Below, piece after piece: positions 35,932 to 45,631 of a DNA stretch of 61,525 nt. Where the stretch lies: assembly GCA_022794215.1 (NCBI GenBank), contig JAAWEH010000002.1, positions 1 to 61,525 of the forward strand, read 5' to 3'. Each line of letters starts with the position of its first letter. The stretch's first letter is position 1. This DNA is from Oscillospiraceae bacterium. GTDB lineage: Bacteria > Bacillota > Clostridia > Oscillospirales > Oscillospiraceae. The notes beneath the pieces were generated by a model that was given only the letters and a program-made list of their open reading frames with translations, searched no databases and was not told where the DNA came from. The position numbers and the translations under genes were made by a program.

Positions 35932-37361
35932 CCTGGGAAACGGTTATCGGCCTGGAGACCCACGTGGAGCTGGCTACCAAAACGAAAATTTTCTGCTCCT
36001 GCACCACCGAGTTCGGCGGTGCCCCCAACACCCACTGTTGCCCGGTGTGCACCGGTATGCCGGGAACCCTTCCTGTCCTCAACAAAAGGGTTCTGGAGTT
36101 TGCTGTAAAGACGGGTCTGGCCCTGAACGGAGAAATCACCCGCCACTGCAAATTTGACCGCAAAAACTACTTCTATCCCGACCTTCCCAAAGCCTATCAG
36201 ATCAGCCAGCTCTACCTTCCCATTGTCCGGAACGGCAAAATCCCCATCCGCACAGGATCGGGAACCGAGAAGGTCATCCGCATCCATGAGCTCCATATGG
36301 AGGAGGACGCGGGCAAGCTGGTTCACGACCCCTGGCTGGATCAGACCAAATGCGACTATAACCGCTGCGGCGTTCCCCTCATTGAGATCGTCACCGAGCC
36401 CGACTTCCGCACCGCAGAAGAGGTCATCGCCTACCTGGAAAAGCTGAAGTCCACCCTCCAATACCTGGGTGTTTCCGACTGTAAGATGCAGGAGGGCTCC
36501 CTCCGCTGCGACGTAAACCTTTCCGTCCGTCCCGCCGGCTCCACCGCGCTGGGCACCCGAACCGAGATGAAAAACCTTAGCTCCTTCAAGGCTATCGCCC
36601 GGGCCATCGCCTATGAAGCCCGGCGTCAGATCGAGCGCATTGAGGAAGGCAAACCCGTCATCCAGGAGACCCGGCGCTGGGACGAGAATAAGGACGCCAC
36701 CTTCGCCATGCGCTCTAAGGAAAACGCCCAGGATTACCGCTATTTTCCAGAACCTGATATCCCGCCTCTGGAACTTTCCCAGGAATATCTGAACGCGCTT
36801 CAGCTCGCACAGCCCGAAATGGCGGAGGAAAAAATGGCCCGTTACCAGCGGGACTACGGCCTCCCTGTTTACGACACCCAGATGCTTACCGGCCAAAAGG
36901 CGCTGGCAGATTTCTTCGAAGCCTGCATCACCCTTGGCTCCGACCCCAAGCAGACCGCCAACTGGATCATGGGGCAGGTGCTGGGTCAGCTCTCCGCCAA
37001 AGCGCTGGAGGCCAAAGACATGAAGCTGACCCCCGCCACCCTGGCAAAGCTCATTTCTATGGTAAAGGCCGGACGCCTCAACCGGAACACCGCCGTCAAG
37101 GTTTTCGAAGCCGTCTTTGATTCAGATGGGGACGTGGAGGAGTATGTGAAAACCCACGGTTTGGAGCAGGTCAACGACCCTACCGCCCTGACTGCCGCCA
37201 TAGAGAGGGTCTTTGCCGCCAATCCCCAGTCCATCGCCGATTTCAAAGCCGGAAAGGAAAAGGCGTTCGGCTTCCTCGTGGGTCAGGTCATGCGGGATAT
37301 GAAGGGTAAGGCAGATCCCCAAGCCGTAAACCAAGCCCTCCGTGATCGGCTGGAGGGTTGA
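35928..37361 (+). CDS. gatB: Asp/Glu-tRNA amidotransferase subunit B
   Basis: Kinase/amidotransferase subunit that activates the misacylated tRNA and accepts ammonia. The 477 residues include ETHVELATKTKIFCSC, zinc cysteines (FCSCTT; HCCPVC), the GatB signature QISQLYLPI...ELHMEEDAGKL, and the C-terminal YqeY-like tRNA-binding domain. Last gene of the transamidation operon. Confidence 0.97.
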   Translation: MTWETVIGLETHVELATKTKIFCSCTTEFGGAPNTHCCPVCTGMPGTLPVLNKRVLEFAVKTGLALNGEITRHCKFDRKNYFYPDLPKAYQISQLYLPIVRNGKIPIRTGSGTEKVIRIHELHMEEDAGKLVHDPWLDQTKCDYNRCGVPLIEIVTEPDFRTAEEVIAYLEKLKSTLQYLGVSDCKMQEGSLRCDVNLSVRPAGSTALGTRTEMKNLSSFKAIARAIAYEARRQIERIEEGKPVIQETRRWDENKDATFAMRSKENAQDYRYFPEPDIPPLELSQEYLNALQLAQPEMAEEKMARYQRDYGLPVYDTQMLTGQKALADFFEACITLGSDPKQTANWIMGQVLGQLSAKALEAKDMKLTPATLAKLISMVKAGRLNRNTAVKVFEAVFDSDGDVEEYVKTHGLEQVNDPTALTAAIERVFAANPQSIADFKAGKEKAFGFLVGQVMRDMKGKADPQAVNQALRDRLEG

Positions 37362-37429
37362 GCCTTGCGTTTCCCTCTTCCCCATGCTAAACTATCCTCA
37401 ATCATTTGTGATTGGAGGCGGCTTTTTCT

Positions 37430-38086
37430 ATGGATGACAAGCTGCGGCAGGAGATCTGCCATATCTGCCACCTGCTTTACAATCGGGGGTATGTAGTAAG
37501 CAACGACGGCAACGTTTCCGCCCGAACAGACCGGGGCACCATCCTTATCACCCCCTCCGGCGTCAGCAAGGGCCGGATCACTCCGGATATGCTGGTGGAA
37601 ACAGACGCGGATGGCCGCATCCTCTCCGGTGACCGCTATCCCTCCTCCGAAGGTAAGATGCACTGGATGCTCTACCGGGAACGGAAAGACGTCATGGCCG
37701 TGGTTCATGCCCATCCTCCTATGGCCACCGCCTTCTCCATCTGCCGCCGTCCTCTGACCGAGCGATATCTGGCCGAGATGATCGTGGGGTTGGGAGAAGT
37801 CCCCGTCACTAAGTTCGCCATGCTCTCCACCGATGAGGTTCCCCTGTCGGTCCTCCCCTTCGTGCAGGATCACTGCGCCGTTCTGCTGGCCAACCACGGC
37901 GCGCTGACCTGGGGGCCCACCCTTCTCTCCGCCTTTGACCGGATGGAGACGGTAGAACAAACCGCCAAGATCCACCACTATGTCTCCCAGCTGGGCGGCG
38001 GCGTGGAACTTACCCCGGCACAGGCGGCCGCCTTGCGCTCTATGACCGGTTTTTACCAGAATTTAGCCAAAAACCGGGATATTTAA
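37430..38086 (+). CDS. Class II aldolase (fuculose-phosphate aldolase-like)
   Basis: Zinc-dependent aldolase/epimerase fold of 218 residues. Catalytic Glu74 (SSEGKMHW) and zinc His93, His95 (VVHAHPP) and His156 (LANHGAL) are all present. Family members cleave fuculose-, rhamnulose- or related sugar phosphates; no sugar-catabolic gene is next to it, so the substrate is open. The ATG follows GGAGG by 11 bases. It follows gatB by 68 bases and may share its transcript. Confidence 0.88.
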   Translation: MDDKLRQEICHICHLLYNRGYVVSNDGNVSARTDRGTILITPSGVSKGRITPDMLVETDADGRILSGDRYPSSEGKMHWMLYRERKDVMAVVHAHPPMATAFSICRRPLTERYLAEMIVGLGEVPVTKFAMLSTDEVPLSVLPFVQDHCAVLLANHGALTWGPTLLSAFDRMETVEQTAKIHHYVSQLGGGVELTPAQAAALRSMTGFYQNLAKNRDI

Positions 38087-38091
38087 GCTGC

Positions 38092-38128
38092 AAAAAAGCC
38101 CCGAACACTCTATGGGTGTTCGGGGCTT
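38092..38128. terminator. Terminator between aldolase and SleB-like gene
   Basis: Perfect 11-base stem GCCCCGAACAC/GTGTTCGGGGC (38098-38108, 38116-38126), run of A on the left so that it also works for the convergent minus-strand gene. Confidence 0.85.
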
Positions 38129-38140
38129 CTGCTCATTTCT

Positions 38141-38935
38141 TCAGCCGTAGAAGGCGTGACCGCCAATGACCTTGATCAAGCTCTTATTCCGGGAGGCCCA
38201 GCAGGACTTCCCCACGCCGTTGAAATAATACGCCTCGGGAACCACATTGGCCCCCTCCAGCACCAACCGGGCGGCCAGGATCGACTGTGCGTTAGGGGTG
38301 GCATTTGTCGCACCGGGAAACTGATTGGGGGAATAGATGACCTCCGCCACCGTGCTGCCAAAGCTGGGAGAATTCACCCGGTTCAGGATCACATTGCCTA
38401 CCGCCATCTTCCCTTCCAACGGCTGGTTGCCACTCTCATGGGTAATGACCCGGGCCAACAGATCCAGTGTCTCATCATCATAGGGGATATCCTCCGACTT
38501 CAGCGGCACGCCGCCGGAGCAGAGCTCCACCTTCCCCGTCCAGTCGATCCAGGCTCCCAGCGCGGTGGCCAGCACCCGCGCCGGTACCAGGGCAGTGCCA
38601 TCGGCCTGTTCCTTCACCTTGCCGGGGATGTAGAGATACCGGCCATTGATGGTGAGATAGGCGTCTCCTCCGCGAGCCGTCATGGTAAAATCCTGGGCGC
38701 TGGCAGTGAAGGTTCCATCCTCCCAGGTGATGACCGCGTCGGGCCGGAGGGTCTGCACTCCCCCGTAAAAAGGAATGTACGCCGTCCCGTCATAGACCTC
38801 GGCGGAATAGTAGACCGGCGCCCCGTTCACCGTCACCTCGGCAACGGCGGGCTCCTCCCCCTCAGCAGAGACGGGAATGGCTAGGCCAATGGCCAGTATC
38901 AGGGCCATCAGGCCGGAAAACAGTCGCTTTTTCAA
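38141..38935 (-). CDS. Secreted SleB/CwlJ-type cell wall hydrolase
   Basis: Predicted spore-cortex or wall lytic enzyme, 264 residues. Signal peptide to about residue 24 (ending VSAEG), a copper-amine-oxidase-N-like domain (about 33-140; VNGAPVYYSAEVYDGTAYI), then the Hydrolase_2 domain (about 155-264) with ARVITHESGNQPLEGKMAVG and catalytic Glu in HESG. It starts at TTG with AAGGAG 9 bases upstream. Own promoter with an overlapping dyad. Confidence 0.9.
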   Translation of the reverse strand: MKKRLFSGLMALILAIGLAIPVSAEGEEPAVAEVTVNGAPVYYSAEVYDGTAYIPFYGGVQTLRPDAVITWEDGTFTASAQDFTMTARGGDAYLTINGRYLYIPGKVKEQADGTALVPARVLATALGAWIDWTGKVELCSGGVPLKSEDIPYDDETLDLLARVITHESGNQPLEGKMAVGNVILNRVNSPSFGSTVAEVIYSPNQFPGATNATPNAQSILAARLVLEGANVVPEAYYFNGVGKSCWASRNKSLIKVIGGHAFYG

Positions 38936-38974
38936 ATGTATCCGCTCCTTGCTGTTTCCAATTTGAAACCTTTT

Positions 38975-39011
38975 GTTACCATATTGTAACCCATTCTATG
39001 CCAGATTGCAA
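38975..39011 (-). promoter_or_regulatory. Promoter and dyad for the SleB-like gene
   Basis: Minus-strand TTGCAA (39006-39011) and TACAAT (38983-38988) with a 17-base spacer. A perfect dyad GTTAC-N6-GTAAC (38975-38990) covers the -10 box and could bind a regulator. From 39012 to 39143 nothing else is visible. Confidence 0.65.
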
Positions 39012-39143
39012 GCCTTTGTTCCTTCTTATCAACAAGACTCTAAACTCCGCTCTTGTTGCCTGCCCCTTCAAGCAGCCCTACACACACTTCAAAGCTCAGG
39101 GCGCGTCTCTATTTCCGGCGCGGCGGTCTATAAAGGCATATAT

Positions 39144-39177
39144 AAAAATCCCCTGCCGATATTCGTCGGCAGGGGAT
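39144..39177 (-). terminator. guaB terminator
   Basis: Twelve-base perfect stem (39148-39159 with 39166-39177), loop TATTCG, five T after it on the minus strand. Confidence 0.88.
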
Positions 39178-39190
39178 CTCTTTTCCTCTT

Positions 39191-40699
<1,509 letters not shown>

Positions 40700-40704
40700 C
40701 TATT

Positions 40705-41454
40705 TTAATCTTCTGGAAACAGATTGTCAAGGGTTAAAATCCCATCGAATCGCCCAATTCCGTCCAAACTTTCTCCATGGACACACCAGCCCTTGTCATC
40801 CCGCCCTTTCCGAAGGCGGACTGTCTCCCCCGCCAGGCACTCTGTCAGGTAGCACAGCTGAAGCTGAGAGACAAATTTCCCCGCACCAATGGCCTCCAGC
40901 CCCAAGGCGTCGCAGAGCAAATCGGCATACCGGGTATTATTCACATGTCCATTTACATCGGTGTCCGAGTAATGCAGCCGCCGCTCCTCCGCCACCTCCA
41001 GTTCCGCCGGCAGACGGAGCTTACGGATGGTATCCGTCCTGCACAGCGTGCCGCCGCTGGTGTCCTCGATCTCTCCAACTTCGGCCAAGTGGAGCAGCTT
41101 ATGGCTTTCCATACCTGCCAGAACCCAGGCAGAGAGGGCTTGTCCCACCTTTTCCCCCTTTACCCACAGGTCAAATTCCCGGTACATCACCGCCGCCCTG
41201 CCTCCCCTGTGCCAGGTTCGGATGGTCACCGGCTCATTCCACCACAGCGGACGGCTCAGCTCATACCGAACCCGGGCCAGCATCCAAAAGGCATTATATT
41301 TGCTCCTGACCTCCGCACCGGAAAGGTGGATGGCGCAGGCTGCCTGGGTCGCCGCCTCCTGCAACAGCCCCAATACCGCAGAGGGCCTACACTGACCAAA
41401 CAGATCCAGATCCCGGGAATCCACCCGGTAGGTGTCCTCATAAAACACATCCAT
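40705..41454 (-). CDS. Acyl-ACP thioesterase
   Basis: Hydrolyses acyl-ACP to free fatty acid. The 249 residues form two hotdog folds of the FatA/FatB family: first half YRVDSRDLDLFGQCRPSAVL, second half LHYSDTDVNGHVNNTRYAD with the catalytic Asn/His pattern. The start MDVFYEDT has a GGGGGA site and overlaps the upstream stop by one base (TGATG), so it is coupled to the zinc-ribbon gene. Confidence 0.88.
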   Translation of the reverse strand: MDVFYEDTYRVDSRDLDLFGQCRPSAVLGLLQEAATQAACAIHLSGAEVRSKYNAFWMLARVRYELSRPLWWNEPVTIRTWHRGGRAAVMYREFDLWVKGEKVGQALSAWVLAGMESHKLLHLAEVGEIEDTSGGTLCRTDTIRKLRLPAELEVAEERRLHYSDTDVNGHVNNTRYADLLCDALGLEAIGAGKFVSQLQLCYLTECLAGETVRLRKGRDDKGWCVHGESLDGIGRFDGILTLDNLFPED

Positions 41455-42065
41455 CACAGTTCCCCCTTTCCGCCAATGGTCAGGGTATACCGGCAGCACA
41501 GATCCTCCAGATCCTCCCCGGTGGCGGCCGGCAGCCGCAGCTTCGCGCCGCATTGGGCGCACTCCAGCTCCACCGCGCTATAAAGTATTTTTACCTGATA
41601 GTCTTTTGCGCCACATGCACAGGAAATTCCGCCCCGCTGCGCAATCTCTTTTAGCTCACCCAGCACTTCAGTCATAATCGTCTCGTTGAGAAAAGCGCCC
41701 TTTTCTCCCTGTTTTTCCCCTATCTGAGCCGCCGCTTCCTCCAGCCGCCGAACCGCCTGAAATACGGCAGCCTCCTCTCCTACATATAGGCAGTCAAGTC
41801 CAGTCGCTTTACAGGAGAAGGCCAGCGCTTTCTCATGAAGAAAGGCGTGGGCCGGGCAGCGAATGTGGTGCTCGCTCTCACAGTAGGAACAAGGCACCGT
41901 CAGATCCACATGGTCAGCCTCCATCTCCACCTGCAAAGCAGAGCCTCCGCAGGGGCAGGGCAACTTACTGGGAGCAGCCGCCAAACGAAATACGGATTGC
42001 TCCACCGCCACAGTTTGTTTACACTTTGGGCAGATATATGCCAGCGTGCGTTTGGGTTCTTCCAT
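41454..42065 (-). CDS. Multi-zinc-ribbon protein of unknown function
   Basis: 203 residues with repeated Cys pairs: ICPKCKQ (near 11), PCPCGGS, VPCSYCES, ISCACGAK and LECAQCGAK, suggesting three or more zinc ribbons joined by a helical segment (VFQAVRRLEEAAAQIGE). No named family is recognised; similar proteins occur in Oscillospiraceae. The ATG at 42065 has a GGAGAGG site. It is translationally coupled to the thioesterase, but nothing in it points to lipid metabolism. Confidence 0.75.
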   Translation of the reverse strand: MEEPKRTLAYICPKCKQTVAVEQSVFRLAAAPSKLPCPCGGSALQVEMEADHVDLTVPCSYCESEHHIRCPAHAFLHEKALAFSCKATGLDCLYVGEEAAVFQAVRRLEEAAAQIGEKQGEKGAFLNETIMTEVLGELKEIAQRGGISCACGAKDYQVKILYSAVELECAQCGAKLRLPAATGEDLEDLCCRYTLTIGGKGEL

Positions 42066-42099
42066 AGCGTTCCTCTCCAATGTCATATGGACATTTTTC

Positions 42100-42582
42100 T
42101 CATGCAAAAAATTCGTAGGCGATACGGGGACTTCCATCGTAAATATGGATAATACCGCTGGGAACAAAACCGTGCTTCTCCAGCACATGCTGCATGGTTT
42201 TGTTGTCGTGGTGGGTATCTGCCCGTATGTATGGGATTGCCCCCTTGCAAAAATTCAGGCAGAGAGAAAAGATATCCTTTTTCTCCCCGTCGCTTCCCAA
42301 CCGGTGAATGGTTCCATAGCGCTCGCCGCTCTTCCAGGCCCCATTCTCAATGACTTCGTAGGTCGGATCCTCCCCTATGATAAACGCAAAGACCCCGTGG
42401 ATGGTTCCATCCTCCGCGCAGATCACGTAAAGCTGTCCCCGCTGAATGTCCCCCTCCAGCATACACGCCGGATACCCTTCCTCCCATTGGTTGGGGTTGC
42501 CGCTGCGGATCATATAGTCTTTTGCCGCCCTATATACCCGCAATATCTCCTGCAAATCACCTTGCACTGCTTTCCGAACCAT
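42100..42582 (-). CDS. GNAT family N-acetyltransferase
   Basis: 160 residues with a GNAT fold: N-terminal VRKAVQGDLQEILRVYRAAKDYM, central beta-strands (QLYVICAEDGTIHGVFAF), and C-terminal NKTMQHVLEKHGFVPSG. The acceptor is unknown. Of two in-frame ATGs, the second (42582) has the better spacing to GGGAG. It lies 34 bases upstream of the zinc-ribbon gene on the same strand. Confidence 0.85.
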   Translation of the reverse strand: MVRKAVQGDLQEILRVYRAAKDYMIRSGNPNQWEEGYPACMLEGDIQRGQLYVICAEDGTIHGVFAFIIGEDPTYEVIENGAWKSGERYGTIHRLGSDGEKKDIFSLCLNFCKGAIPYIRADTHHDNKTMQHVLEKHGFVPSGIIHIYDGSPRIAYEFFA

Positions 42583-42757
42583 AACCATTCTCCCGTTTCT
42601 CTGCTTCCCATAGGGTTATTTTGTCATTTATTTTAGTTTAACACAGCTTGTCCCAAGTGTAAACGGCCTGAATGACGAAAAATCACAGGAAACAGGGTTA
42701 TTTTCTTCCCTTTCCGCTCAAACTATGGCCACCTCCATAGAAAGCACAGGTGATATT

Positions 42758-43771
42758 ATGCCGACCAAAAAGTTGGGCCGTCAAACCGTGGCCCTTGCCA
42801 ATCCTCCCGCCATCATCGGCCACGCCAACGTGGTGGGAAAGAAGGAGGGTGACGGCCCTCTGCGCAATAGCTTCGACCATATTGAGCAGGACGATACCTT
42901 CGGGGAAAAGACCTGGGAAAAAGCGGAGACCGCCATGCAGAAAATGGCCTTCGCCTCCGCTTTGGACAAGGCGGGCCAAGCCGCATCCAACCTGGACTAC
43001 CTTTTCGCCGGGGATCTTCTCAACCAGTGTATCGGCTCCAGCTTTGCCGTCCGGGGCCAGGACGTTCCCTTTTTCGGCCTTTATGGGGCCTGTTCCACCA
43101 TGGGCGAGGGCTTGTCCCTGGCCGCCATGTCCATTGACGGCGGTTTTGCCCAGTTTGCCGGAGCTGTGACCTCCTCCCACTTCTGCTCCGCCGAGCGGCA
43201 GTACCGCACCCCCCTGGAGTACGGCGGCCAGCGAACCCCCACCGCCCAGTGGACCGTGACCGGCTCCGGAGCCGTGATCCTTGCCAAAGAGGGGCCCGGC
43301 CCCTGTGTGACCCACATCACCACCGGAAAAGTGGTGGATAAGGGTATCAAGGACGCCAACAACATGGGCGCTGCCATGGCCCCCGCCGCCTACGACACCC
43401 TTACCGCCCACTTTAAAGACACCGGCCGCCAGCCCTCCTTTTATGACCTCATCGTCACCGGCGACCTGGGCAAGCTGGGCAAGGAGATCATCCTGGACTT
43501 TTTCCAGCAGGACGGCATAGAGCTCACCAACTATGACGACTGCGGCACCATGATCTTTGACCTGGAAAACCAGGACGTCCACTGCGGCGGCTCGGGCTGC
43601 GGCTGCTCTGCCACGGTGCTCACCGGCTACCTGCTCAATGGGATGCGGGAGGGCCGGTGGCACCGCATCCTCTTCTGCCCCACCGGAGCCCTTCTCTCCC
43701 CCACCTCCACCCAGCAGGGGGAATCCATCCCCTGTATCTGCCACGCTGTGGCCATCTCAATGTCCAAGTAA
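42758..43771 (+). CDS. spoVAD: Stage V sporulation protein AD
   Basis: Dipicolinic-acid-binding subunit of the SpoVA channel that loads and releases DPA from spores; thiolase-like fold, 337 residues. Motifs LFAGDLLNQCIGSSF, GLYGACSTMGEGLSL and SGCGCSATVL are diagnostic. The ATG at 42758 has an AGGTGAT site; the frame opens 11 codons earlier. spoVAC, normally just upstream, is absent here; spoVAE follows. Confidence 0.94.
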   Translation: MPTKKLGRQTVALANPPAIIGHANVVGKKEGDGPLRNSFDHIEQDDTFGEKTWEKAETAMQKMAFASALDKAGQAASNLDYLFAGDLLNQCIGSSFAVRGQDVPFFGLYGACSTMGEGLSLAAMSIDGGFAQFAGAVTSSHFCSAERQYRTPLEYGGQRTPTAQWTVTGSGAVILAKEGPGPCVTHITTGKVVDKGIKDANNMGAAMAPAAYDTLTAHFKDTGRQPSFYDLIVTGDLGKLGKEIILDFFQQDGIELTNYDDCGTMIFDLENQDVHCGGSGCGCSATVLTGYLLNGMREGRWHRILFCPTGALLSPTSTQQGESIPCICHAVAISMSK

Positions 43772-43785
43772 AAGGAGTCTTTCCC

Positions 43786-44154
43786 ATGGAACTGTTTTTT
43801 GAATATGCCAAGCCCTTCCTCTGCGGCGGCCTTCTCTGCCTCATTGGGCAGCTTCTCATCGACAAAACTCCCCTGACTCCCGCCCGGATCCTGGTGGCCT
43901 ACGTGGTCTCCGGCGTTATTCTGGGCGGCCTGGGCCTTTATAAGTATGTGGTGGAGTTCGGCGGAGCCGGCGCAACGGTTCCCCTTACCGGCTTTGGCTT
44001 CCTTCTGGCCAAAGGCGTGCAGAAGGCGGTGGCGGAGCGAGGACTGCTCGGCGCCCTCTCCGGCGGGGTCACTGCCGCGGCAGCCGGTATCACCGCCTCC
44101 ATTTTCTTTGGCTATCTGATCGCCCTGATCTGTAAGCCAAAATCCAAATCCTGA
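43786..44154 (+). CDS. spoVAE: Stage V sporulation protein AE
   Basis: Small membrane subunit (122 residues, about four helices) of the SpoVA DPA channel: FFEYAKPFLCGGLLCLIGQL, VPLTGFGFLLAKG, ASIFFGYLIAL. AAAGGAG site, 14 bases after spoVAD. The 5-base gap to the convergent ferritin-like gene leaves no room for a terminator. Confidence 0.93.
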   Translation: MELFFEYAKPFLCGGLLCLIGQLLIDKTPLTPARILVAYVVSGVILGGLGLYKYVVEFGGAGATVPLTGFGFLLAKGVQKAVAERGLLGALSGGVTAAAAGITASIFFGYLIALICKPKSKS

Positions 44155-44159
44155 TTATC

Positions 44160-44684
44160 TTATCCCTGGGCGCAATAGCTTTCCAGCAGGCCGGTCAATA
44201 TCTGCACATGAACCTGTTCATCCGCAATGATCCGCTCTAGGTTGGCCAGAATATTCCCGTCCCGGATCCAAAGGGCCTGCTGGTTGTACTTTTGGATGGT
44301 TCCCCGCTCCTCCTCCAGGGCATAGCGCAGCAAATGCTCCAGCTTCCTGGGGTATCTCAGGTATTCCGGCGTCCAATATCTTCGTCCCCCCCGAAAGGGA
44401 CTCCACAACCTGGGATCCTCCCCCAGCTGCCGTGCCAGCTCAGAGAAGATGGCCAGGTGGTGCATCTCCACCACCGCAATGTGGTGAAAACATTCTGCAA
44501 TCTCGGGGCGCCCCTCCTGGGTCACGTGCCCGTAAAGATACCGGGCTATCGCCCCCATTTCCGACACGCTCCCCCCCACATTGGACAGCATCGCCTGACC
44601 ATACCGCTGATTCCTCTCCCCGGCCCGAACCTCGGGATAAGGACCCGGCGCCGTATAGCTGGCCGCACATGAGATCTCTTCCAT
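44160..44684 (-). CDS. Ferritin-like diiron domain protein
   Basis: 174-residue four-helix bundle protein. Metal-ligand patterns are VSEMGAIARYLYGH (first Glu), AVVEMHHLAIF (ExxH), EERGTIQKYN and IIADEQVHVQIL (ExxH). It resembles rubrerythrin/CotJC-like proteins of Clostridia without a rubredoxin domain. A function in peroxide defence or the spore coat is inference. GAGGAGG site before the ATG at 44684. Confidence 0.8.
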   Translation of the reverse strand: MEEISCAASYTAPGPYPEVRAGERNQRYGQAMLSNVGGSVSEMGAIARYLYGHVTQEGRPEIAECFHHIAVVEMHHLAIFSELARQLGEDPRLWSPFRGGRRYWTPEYLRYPRKLEHLLRYALEEERGTIQKYNQQALWIRDGNILANLERIIADEQVHVQILTGLLESYCAQG

Positions 44685-44793
44685 CAAACGCCCTCCTCGC
44701 TTTCACTGATCTTCCCTTCAGGCTATGCGGGATGGGCGTTGTCCTATGTTTTTCGGTCAGATATAATTTCAATAATTATATAATATGTTTTTG

Positions 44794-44822
44794 TTGATTT
44801 TATCTTGCACCTGTGATATTAT
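44794..44822 (+). promoter_or_regulatory. Promoter for the hemolysin III gene
   Basis: TTGATT and TATTAT with a 17-base spacer in an AT-rich stretch; the downstream start at 44855 is then the only in-frame ATG in the transcript. Confidence 0.5.
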
Positions 44823-44854
44823 ATCATTATCAACTATGGAAGCCGGTGCCTTTA

Positions 44855-45586
44855 ATGGAATATATCAATGCCGCCTATCCTCCTCGCCGCCCCTCTCGGC
44901 TGCACTCCCGCGGGGAGCAGGGCCGCAGCCCTTACGATGGTCTGCGGCCCTGGTCGGCCATCACCCACGGGATCGGGGCCGCTCTATCGGTGCTGGGCGC
45001 TATTTTCCTGCTGGTTCGCTCGGTTCTTCTGGGGCTGGATGCTTGGCACCTGGTCTCCTTCTCCATTTACAGCTTTTCCATGATCTGCCTGTATACCGCC
45101 AGCACCTTGTACCACTGTGTCAACACCTCGGTCTCCGGCCGTCTTGCCCTGCGCAAGTACGACCACTGTTCCATCGCCCTGCTCATTGCCGGCAGCTATA
45201 CCCCCATCTGTCTTACTGTACTGAGAACCCAAGGGGCGTGGGGCTGGATCATCTTCGGGGTCATCTGGGCCATGGCCGCGGCCTCCTGCTGCCTTTCCCT
45301 GCTATGGATCTCCTCCCCCCGCTGGCTCACCTCCGGGGTCTATCTGGTGATGGGCTGGATGGCCCTCTTTGCCCTCTATCCTCTCTCCAGGGTTCTCCCC
45401 ACGGCAGGCTTTTTCTGGCTGGTGCTGGGGGGCGTGCTCTACACCGTCGGCGGTATTCTCTATGCCGTCAAATGGCCCGGACGGGACAATCCCCGTTTCG
45501 GCTGTCACGAGGTATTCCACCTCTTCATTTTGGCCGGTAGCATCTGTCACTTTTTCCTGATGTACCGTGTGATTTGTTTTCTATAA
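44855..45586 (+). CDS. Hemolysin III / PAQR family membrane protein
   Basis: Seven-helix membrane protein of 243 residues. Family metal-site motifs are ITHGIGAALS, ASTLYHC, KYDHCSIALLIAGSYTP and the final GCHEVFHLFILAGSICHF. Homologues are called hemolysin III but most lack shown cytolytic activity; a zinc-dependent hydrolase or lipid role has been proposed. Weak SD; monocistronic. Confidence 0.9.
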   Translation: MEYINAAYPPRRPSRLHSRGEQGRSPYDGLRPWSAITHGIGAALSVLGAIFLLVRSVLLGLDAWHLVSFSIYSFSMICLYTASTLYHCVNTSVSGRLALRKYDHCSIALLIAGSYTPICLTVLRTQGAWGWIIFGVIWAMAAASCCLSLLWISSPRWLTSGVYLVMGWMALFALYPLSRVLPTAGFFWLVLGGVLYTVGGILYAVKWPGRDNPRFGCHEVFHLFILAGSICHFFLMYRVICFL

Positions 45587-45596
45587 AAAGCATGAA

Positions 45597-45631
45597 AAGA
45601 GCCGCATCCCTCAAGGATGCGGCCCTTTTTC
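45597..45631. terminator. Bidirectional terminator between hlyIII-like gene and tspO
   Basis: Nine-base stem GCCGCATCC/GGATGCGGC, loop CTCAA, with A-rich left and T-rich right flanks serving both convergent genes. Confidence 0.85.

Noticed and set aside
43771-44160. Terminator between spoVAE and the ferritin-like gene
   Set aside because: Only 5 bases separate the stop codons, and no hairpin with a T run is visible there.
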